The translations under genes and the position numbers were made by a program. Shown here piece by piece: positions 1 to 5,049 of a stretch of DNA of 5,049 nucleotides. The notes under the pieces were generated by a model. That model made no database searches and was not told where the DNA came from. It saw only the letters and a list, made by a program, of their open reading frames with translations. Position 1 is the stretch's first letter, and each line of letters begins with the position of its first letter. The DNA is from Bacteroidaceae bacterium (GTDB lineage: Bacteria; Bacteroidota; Bacteroidia; Bacteroidales; Bacteroidaceae), in the NCBI GenBank assembly GCA_023227685.1, contig JALNVG010000185.1, positions 1-5,049 of the forward strand, written 5' to 3'.

Positions 1-1935
1 CCTGATGGAAATGTCTGGCTATTGACTGAAGATGATGGCGCTATAAGGGTAATAACAGATCCCAAACACAATTATCAGGTGAAGGCTGAGGTCTATTCTG
101 CTAAATCCGGCCTTTTCCCTGCCCATAATGTTTATGATATTCATCAAGATCAGAAAGGTAATGAATGGATGTTATCTGACAATGGTCTTGGTATGTTTCC
201 CTGTGGTAAAACCAGACCTAAGGAGTATTTTGTGGAACCTACTCAAAATAGTAAATCTAATCAGATATTTTATGCTGTAGAGGAAAATAAAAAAGAAATT
301 TGTTTCGGATCGAACAATGGCAGAGTATGGCGGTATCAAAAAGCTGACGGGAAGTTTTTTTTGCTCAAATTGCCAACAATAGCACAGATTACTTCTATTC
401 ATACTGTTCGGTGCGGAAAAATAGTAATTACTACCAATACGGACGGTTTTTTTTTGTATGAACCGGTCACGGGGAATTTGGCACATTATACTGCAGCCAA
501 TTGTAATGCATTGTCATCCGCACCCATTATTTCTTCTTATGTGGACCGTACTTCAGAGGTTTGGTTTGAGCAGAAGATTCCCGGTGAAGTATCTCATTTC
601 AATCCCGTTACCGGAGTTGTAAAACGTGAATCAATAGAAATTGAACATACGAGCATTGACCGTTCACGGCCTTCATTTAATATTCATGAAGATAAAAACG
701 GCTATCTCTGGGTACATCCTTATGGTGGTGGCTTTTCGTACTATGATAGAAAACAACAAAAATTAGTGCCTTTCTATGATCAGATGGGGAGTAAGAATTG
801 GAAATTTTCAAATAAAATTCATGCCGCTTTTTCCGATAAACAAGGCAATTTATGGCTTTGTACGCATTCGGAAGGTCTTGAAAAAGTATCTGTTCGTACT
901 GTCCCCTTTTCTATGCTTACTCCGGAATCTCTGAATTATGAATCATTAAGCAACGAAGTCAGGGCTATTTGTGAAAATCGTTATCATCAGCTTTTGATCG
1001 GTACCAAGGATGGAATGGTACGGATGTATGACGACAATAAAAAATACTTGGGATATTTGAATGAGTCAGGTGACATATCTATGCGCGGTACGCCCTTGAA
1101 TGGCGTGGCATATACTATTATTCAAGATTCGAAGGGGGTAGTCTGGATTGGAACCAAAGGGGATGGGCTGGTTCGTGCACAGCCTATATCTTCTGACGGT
1201 TTGCATTATCGTCTTGTGCGTTATAAGCATAATCAAAATGATATTTATAGTTTGAATGATAATGAGGTTTACTGTGTGTATGAAGATCATCGCCAACGGA
1301 TATGGGTTGCTACTTTTGCCGGGGGCATCAGTTATATGTCAAAGGACAAGGCGGGACATACAATTTTTATTAATTCACGCAATGAACTCGAAGGTTATCC
1401 TATAAATCTTTGCTATAAGGCACGTTTTATCACTTCCGATCATCAGGGAAGAATATGGGTGGGAACAACGGCCGGTGCGTTGATGTTTAATGAGAATTTT
1501 AAAAATCCCAAGGATATTAAGTTTATTCATTTCTGTCGTGTGCCTAATGATCAAATGAGTTTGAGTAATAATGATGTACATTGGATTATAGCGACAAGGA
1601 AAGGGGATATTTTCCTGGCGACATTCGGAGGGGGATTAAATAAGTTCTTGTTTGTGAATAAGGATGGGCAAGGAAAGTTTGAAACTTATTCCAAGGAGAA
1701 CGGATTACCTTCGGATGTGCTTCTTTCTATTCGTGAGGATCATCACCATATTCTTTGGATTAGTTCTGAAAATGGTATTTGCAAGTTTGATCCATCCAAA
1801 AAAACTTTTGAAAATTATGATAGGCATACGATAACTTTCCCTGTCCGCTTTAGTGAGGCGGCATCTTTTTTAGATTCCAAGGGAACTTTATTGTTTGGTG
1901 CCAGTAATGGTATATTGATGTTTAATCCTGATTCT
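1..1935 (+). other. Periplasmic sensor region: about 14 propeller (Reg_prop-like) repeats
   Basis: This is the ligand-sensing part of the HTCS protein. By eye, repeats of the form V-x-x-I-x-E-D-x-x-G-x-(L/I)-W-(I/V)-x-T-x-x-G-(L/I) begin near residues 1 (cut by the edge), 43, 88, 130, 177, 226, 273, 320, 371, 422, 475, 526, 574 and 620. Fourteen repeats fit the two seven-bladed propellers known in this family. The second half is closer to consensus (for example GVVWIGTKGDGL at 379-390 and GRIWVGTTAG at 483-492). In the first half, repeats 3 to 5 are degenerate: the core W is replaced in EICFGSNNG and KIVITTNTDG, and repeat 5 reads EVWFEQKIPG. Repeat 6 (GYLWVHPYGGG) departs from the usual GT/ST step. 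Blade boundaries are approximate. If the family layout holds, perhaps 60-200 residues including the signal peptide are missing upstream; that range is an estimate. Confidence 0.85.
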
Positions 1936-4116
1936 ATAAGGAAGAGTCATTATGTGCCTCGTATTGTTTTCTCCAAATTCTTGCTTGCCAATCAAGAGGT
2001 GTTGCCCGGAAAGAATTCTGTACTGAAAGTGGATCTGGATGATGTTAATAAATTGGAACTTACGCATAATGAGAATATTTTTACTATTCGATATGCGGCA
2101 CTTGACTATATTAATTCTAAGAATGTGCAGTATAAGTACAAGCTCGAAGGATTTGAAAAGCAATGGACATTTGCAGATAAGGTGCGTAGTGTGACGTATA
2201 CTAATTTACCTAAAGGACATTATGTATTTAAGGTTTATTCAACCAATAGTGATGGCTATTGGACTAATAATGTACGTTCTCTTCCGATAGTTATACTTCC
2301 TTCTTTTTGGGAAACGCCATTAGCTTATGTCTTTTATGCCTTATCAATTATTTTTATTATTTTTATTGTCTCGTATATTCTTTTTACAATTTATAAGTTG
2401 AAGCGTGAAGTTTCCGTGGAGCAAGAGGTCTCAGATATTAAATTAAAGTTCTTTACCAATGTATCTCATGAGTTACGCACGCCGCTTACTTTAATCGTTG
2501 GTCCGGTGGAGTATGTGCTCGGTCACACAAAATTGCCAGATGAAGCTCATGAGCAATTGGTTGTAGTTGAAAGAAATGCAAATCGGATGTTACGTTTGGT
2601 CAATCAGATTCTTGATTTCCGTAAGATTCAAAATAATAAGATGAAATTGCAGGTTCAGCGTGTACACATTATTCCTTTTATTCGCAAGGTGATGAGTAAC
2701 TTTGAGTCTGTGGCGAAAGAACATCATATTGATTTTTTGTTTCAGACAGAAAAAGAAAATCTCTTTCTTTGGGTGGATGTTGATAAACTTGAGAAGATCA
2801 TCTTTAACTTGCTCTCCAATGCTTTTAAGTATACGCCTGATGGTAAGATGATATCTGTTTTTGTCATAGAGGACGAACATACAATATCGATTGGCGTGCA
2901 AGACCAAGGTATCGGTATTTCAGATGCAGGAAAGAAATCTCTCTTTGTACGTTTTGAAAATTTCGTGGACAAGAATTTATTTTCTCAACAAAGTACTGGC
3001 ATTGGTTTGTCATTGGTCAAGGATTTGGTGGAAATGCATAAGGGTACGATTACTGTTGATAGCAAATTGGGTGAGGGGAGTTGTTTTAAAGTGAATTTTT
3101 TAAAAGGAAAAGATCATTATGATAATAGTGTGGAGCTTATTCTTGATGATACCGATACGCCGACTTTTGCAGAGCAGGTAGTAGATCAGGAAAATCTTAC
3201 GGATAGTCTGGTGGAAACGAATGATGAAGTTTCTGAAGTTGACAATAACAATGAGGATGGATGTGAGGATAGTATTTCTGATAAGGAGGGAAAGACTAAA
3301 AATGTGATGTTGATTGTAGAGGATAACAGGGATCTTCGGTGCTTTTTGCGAACTGTTTTTTGTCCATTTTATCGTGTTGTTGAGGCTGTGAATGGATTTG
3401 AAGGATTGAATCGGGCTCTTAAATATATTCCTGATATTATTATAAGTGATGTGATGATGCCCGAGATGGATGGTATTGAAATGACGAAGAAACTACGTCT
3501 GGATGTGACTACCAGTCATATTCCTATAGTGCTGTTGACTGCTAAAGCTACAATAGAAAGCAAGCTTGAAGGGCTGGAATTAGGTGCGGATGATTATATC
3601 ACGAAGCCGTTTAGTGCTACCTATCTTAAAGCTCGTGTAGAGAATATTCTTGTACAGCGCAAAAAATTGCAGAAACTTTATCGTGATCAGTTGATGAAGA
3701 ATATCGGTGGTATTTCAGAAATTGCTATTGATGCGTCAGCTATGCAATCAACATCCACTGAACCTCTCACCATGACGATGTCTGCCAAGGATAAAAAATT
3801 CTTGGATGATTTGGCGGTAATTATGGAAAAAAAGATGGATAACGGCAATTTGGTGGTTGATGATTTGGTTAGTGAACTTGCGGTGAGTCGTTCGGTTTTC
3901 TTCAAAAAATTGAAAATGTTGACCGGACTTGCCCCGATTGAATTTATTAAGGAGATGAGAATGAAACGCGCAGCACAATTGATTGCCGAAAGTGATTATA
4001 ACATGACGCAGATTGCATATATGGTTGGTATAAATGATCCGAGGTACTTCAGTAAGTGCTTTAAGGTATTGATGGGGGTAACGCCGACGGAGTTCAGAAA
4101 GAATAACCATCACTGA
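1..4116 (+). CDS. Hybrid two-component system sensor kinase/response regulator (HTCS), 5'-truncated
   Basis: Membrane-spanning one-protein signalling system: periplasmic sensing, cytoplasmic phosphorelay, DNA binding. Residues are counted from base 1. Propeller repeats fill about 1-645, a Y_Y_Y-type domain about 690-770, and one transmembrane helix about 774-798. HisKA follows with phosphoacceptor H823 in FFTNVSHELRTP. The HATPase domain has an N box (N936, N940), a G1 box DQGIGI (968-973) and a G2 box STGIGLSL (998-1005). After an acidic linker (1041-1094), the receiver (about 1102-1216) has E1107/D1108, phosphoacceptor D1150, T1180 and K1202. A two-helix-turn-helix AraC domain (about 1272-1366) ends the protein. 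The frame is open from base 1, and residues 2-17 (DGNVWLLTED...) are already a propeller strand, so the true start and signal peptide lie upstream; the TTG at 22 is not a credible start. In Bacteroides, such proteins usually activate glycan-utilisation loci; ligand and target here are unknown. The reading frame is intact and tandem stops (TGA TAA) end it. Family assignment is very secure. Confidence 0.97.
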   Translation, partial: PDGNVWLLTEDDGAIRVITDPKHNYQVKAEVYSAKSGLFPAHNVYDIHQDQKGNEWMLSDNGLGMFPCGKTRPKEYFVEPTQNSKSNQIFYAVEENKKEICFGSNNGRVWRYQKADGKFFLLKLPTIAQITSIHTVRCGKIVITTNTDGFFLYEPVTGNLAHYTAANCNALSSAPIISSYVDRTSEVWFEQKIPGEVSHFNPVTGVVKRESIEIEHTSIDRSRPSFNIHEDKNGYLWVHPYGGGFSYYDRKQQKLVPFYDQMGSKNWKFSNKIHAAFSDKQGNLWLCTHSEGLEKVSVRTVPFSMLTPESLNYESLSNEVRAICENRYHQLLIGTKDGMVRMYDDNKKYLGYLNESGDISMRGTPLNGVAYTIIQDSKGVVWIGTKGDGLVRAQPISSDGLHYRLVRYKHNQNDIYSLNDNEVYCVYEDHRQRIWVATFAGGISYMSKDKAGHTIFINSRNELEGYPINLCYKARFITSDHQGRIWVGTTAGALMFNENFKNPKDIKFIHFCRVPNDQMSLSNNDVHWIIATRKGDIFLATFGGGLNKFLFVNKDGQGKFETYSKENGLPSDVLLSIREDHHHILWISSENGICKFDPSKKTFENYDRHTITFPVRFSEAASFLDSKGTLLFGASNGILMFNPDSIRKSHYVPRIVFSKFLLANQEVLPGKNSVLKVDLDDVNKLELTHNENIFTIRYAALDYINSKNVQYKYKLEGFEKQWTFADKVRSVTYTNLPKGHYVFKVYSTNSDGYWTNNVRSLPIVILPSFWETPLAYVFYALSIIFIIFIVSYILFTIYKLKREVSVEQEVSDIKLKFFTNVSHELRTPLTLIVGPVEYVLGHTKLPDEAHEQLVVVERNANRMLRLVNQILDFRKIQNNKMKLQVQRVHIIPFIRKVMSNFESVAKEHHIDFLFQTEKENLFLWVDVDKLEKIIFNLLSNAFKYTPDGKMISVFVIEDEHTISIGVQDQGIGISDAGKKSLFVRFENFVDKNLFSQQSTGIGLSLVKDLVEMHKGTITVDSKLGEGSCFKVNFLKGKDHYDNSVELILDDTDTPTFAEQVVDQENLTDSLVETNDEVSEVDNNNEDGCEDSISDKEGKTKNVMLIVEDNRDLRCFLRTVFCPFYRVVEAVNGFEGLNRALKYIPDIIISDVMMPEMDGIEMTKKLRLDVTTSHIPIVLLTAKATIESKLEGLELGADDYITKPFSATYLKARVENILVQRKKLQKLYRDQLMKNIGGISEIAIDASAMQSTSTEPLTMTMSAKDKKFLDDLAVIMEKKMDNGNLVVDDLVSELAVSRSVFFKKLKMLTGLAPIEFIKEMRMKRAAQLIAESDYNMTQIAYMVGINDPRYFSKCFKVLMGVTPTEFRKNNHH

Positions 4117-4128
4117 TAAAAAATAAGA
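4117..4128 (+). other. Short A-rich intergenic leader without Shine-Dalgarno
   Basis: Only 12 bases (TAAAAAATAAGA) separate the stop of the HTCS gene from the ATG of the radical SAM gene. They begin with a second in-frame stop (TAA) and contain no GGAG-like ribosome site. A-rich leaders lacking a Shine-Dalgarno sequence are usual in Bacteroidota, so this fits a normal start there. There is no hairpin or T-tract terminator, and I could not find a convincing TTTG / TAnnTTTG promoter pair just upstream. Read-through transcription from the HTCS gene is therefore plausible but not proven. Confidence 0.6.
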
Positions 4129-5049
4129 ATGACAACAGAACATTTTTTGTATAAAGATTATACTTCTTTTTTACGGCAACATTTTCCATATAAAGTTCAA
4201 AAGATATTAATTAATGCAGGCTTTACGTGTCCCAATCGTGATGGGACAAAGGGTTGGGGTGGTTGTACCTATTGTAATAATCAGACGTTTAGCCCGGATT
4301 ATTGTAGAACGGATAAGTCGGTGACGGCTCAGTTGGAGGAGGGTAAGCATTTTTTTGCAGGTAAATATTCTCAGATGAAATATTTGGCTTATTTTCAGGC
4401 TTATACCAATACTTATGCTCAAACGGATTGTTTGAAAAAAATGTATGAAGAGGCTCTGAATGTGGATGATGTAGTAGGAATAATAATAGGTACCAGACCC
4501 GATTGTATGCCAGATGATTTATTACAATATCTTGCGGCTTTAAGTAAAAAAACGTTTCTGATGGTTGAGTATGGTATTGAAAGTACGAATGATATGACTT
4601 TGCAACGTATCAATCGCGGACATACATTTGCTGAGACAGTGGAAACGATAAAACGGACTGTGTCGAGTGGTATCATGACCGGCGGACATGTGATTCTTGG
4701 TCTTCCCGGGGAGCCGTTAGAGGATATATCGAAGAAGCAGTCCGAACTTATTTCGAAGCTCCCGCTGACAACGTTGAAAATACATCAGTTGCAATTAATC
4801 AAGGGAACTAAGATGGCTGGTGAATATGCCGAACATCCGGAAGATTTTCATATTTTCAGCGATGTTAATACTTATATTGAACTTGTTATTGACTATGTAG
4901 AGCATCTTCGCCCCGATTTGGTTCTAGAACGTTTTGTCTCTCAATCTCCAAAAAATCTGCTGATTGCTCCGGATTGGGGAATAAAAAACTACGAATTTAC
5001 TGCCCGTTTGCAAAAAATGATGAACGAAAGAGGTGCTTATCAAGGAAGA
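4129..5049 (+). CDS. Radical SAM protein, YhcC/TIGR01212 family, 3' end cut by window
   Basis: Predicted cytoplasmic iron-sulfur enzyme that cleaves S-adenosylmethionine to start radical chemistry; the substrate of this family is not established to my knowledge. The [4Fe-4S] cysteines are C34, C46 and C49, spaced C-x11-C-x2-C (TCPNRDG then GGCTYC), the family's variant of the radical SAM signature, rather than the classic C-x3-C-x2-C. Other motifs I recognise from YhcC-like proteins are YFQAYTNTYA (88-97), GTRPDC (121-126), VEYGIES (146-152), INRGH (161-165), GHVILGLPGE (186-195), HQLQLIKGT (219-227) and APDWG (280-284). The ATG start at 4129 puts the cysteines at the expected distance from the N-terminus. 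The window holds 307 codons with no stop; E. coli YhcC is about 309 residues, so only a few residues are probably missing. It follows the HTCS gene on the same strand with a 12-base gap. The Elp3-like SAM fold is related, but no acetyltransferase domain is present. The symbol is left blank because orthology to yhcC is inferred from memory of motifs. Confidence 0.93.
   Translation, partial: MTTEHFLYKDYTSFLRQHFPYKVQKILINAGFTCPNRDGTKGWGGCTYCNNQTFSPDYCRTDKSVTAQLEEGKHFFAGKYSQMKYLAYFQAYTNTYAQTDCLKKMYEEALNVDDVVGIIIGTRPDCMPDDLLQYLAALSKKTFLMVEYGIESTNDMTLQRINRGHTFAETVETIKRTVSSGIMTGGHVILGLPGEPLEDISKKQSELISKLPLTTLKIHQLQLIKGTKMAGEYAEHPEDFHIFSDVNTYIELVIDYVEHLRPDLVLERFVSQSPKNLLIAPDWGIKNYEFTARLQKMMNERGAYQGR

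Noticed and set aside
447..455. Poly-T run as a transcription terminator
   Set aside because: No GC-rich hairpin precedes it, and it lies inside an intact coding frame.
1..1935. DNA-level tandem repeats in the sensor region
   Set aside because: The repetition is at the protein level (propeller blades). The nucleotide copies are too diverged to be recent tandem duplications.
2341..2400. AT-rich repetitive stretch (TTTTTATTATTTTTATT) as a regulatory repeat
   Set aside because: It simply encodes the Ile/Phe-rich transmembrane helix of the HTCS.
2891..3094. Plus-strand 67-codon frame inside the kinase domain
   Set aside because: It is an out-of-frame overlap with the G1/G2 ATP-binding region, with no start context and no recognisable product.
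3748..4143. Minus-strand open frame of 131 codons
   Set aside because: It lies opposite the conserved AraC domain and the intergenic gap. Its translation is rich in His, Ile and Phe with no recognisable domain, as expected for an antisense shadow.
4207..4676. Two minus-strand open frames opposite the radical SAM gene
   Set aside because: They are fully covered by the well-supported YhcC-like coding region and show no motifs of their own.
1..5049. CRISPR arrays, tRNA or rRNA genes, insertion sequences
   Set aside because: No direct-repeat/spacer pattern, cloverleaf-like segment or transposase-like reading frame was visible; two coding regions occupy nearly all of the window.

Overview
The window looks like chromosomal DNA from a gut-type Bacteroidota, most likely Bacteroides or a close relative. 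Three things point there: a single-chain hybrid two-component system (HTCS: periplasmic propellers, histidine kinase, receiver and AraC domain in one protein), low to moderate GC, and an A-rich leader with no Shine-Dalgarno sequence before the second gene. This assignment is inference; no rRNA or other marker gene is present.

Layout: two co-directional plus-strand genes fill almost the whole window, and both run off an edge. Positions 1-4116 are the 3' part of the HTCS gene, 1371 codons with the N-terminus missing. About 14 propeller-type repeats, the first cut by the window edge, are followed by a Y_Y_Y-type domain, one transmembrane helix, a HisKA/HATPase kinase core, an acidic linker, a receiver domain and an AraC-type DNA-binding domain. 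All key phosphotransfer residues are present. After 12 bases, positions 4129-5049 hold a radical SAM protein of the YhcC/TIGR01212 family, 307 codons long and cut at or very near its natural C-terminus.

How they work: by family knowledge, the HTCS binds a ligand in the periplasm, often a breakdown product of a complex glycan. It autophosphorylates, passes the phosphate to its own receiver and controls nearby transcription, commonly a polysaccharide utilisation locus. No such locus lies in the window, so the ligand and target cannot be named; the target would have to lie upstream or elsewhere. The YhcC-like gene is a widely conserved, poorly characterised enzyme, and its closeness may reflect shared transcription rather than shared function. 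I found no RNA genes, mobile elements, CRISPR arrays or convincing terminators. I see no clear sign of an undescribed system here; the window reads as an ordinary regulator plus a conserved enzyme.
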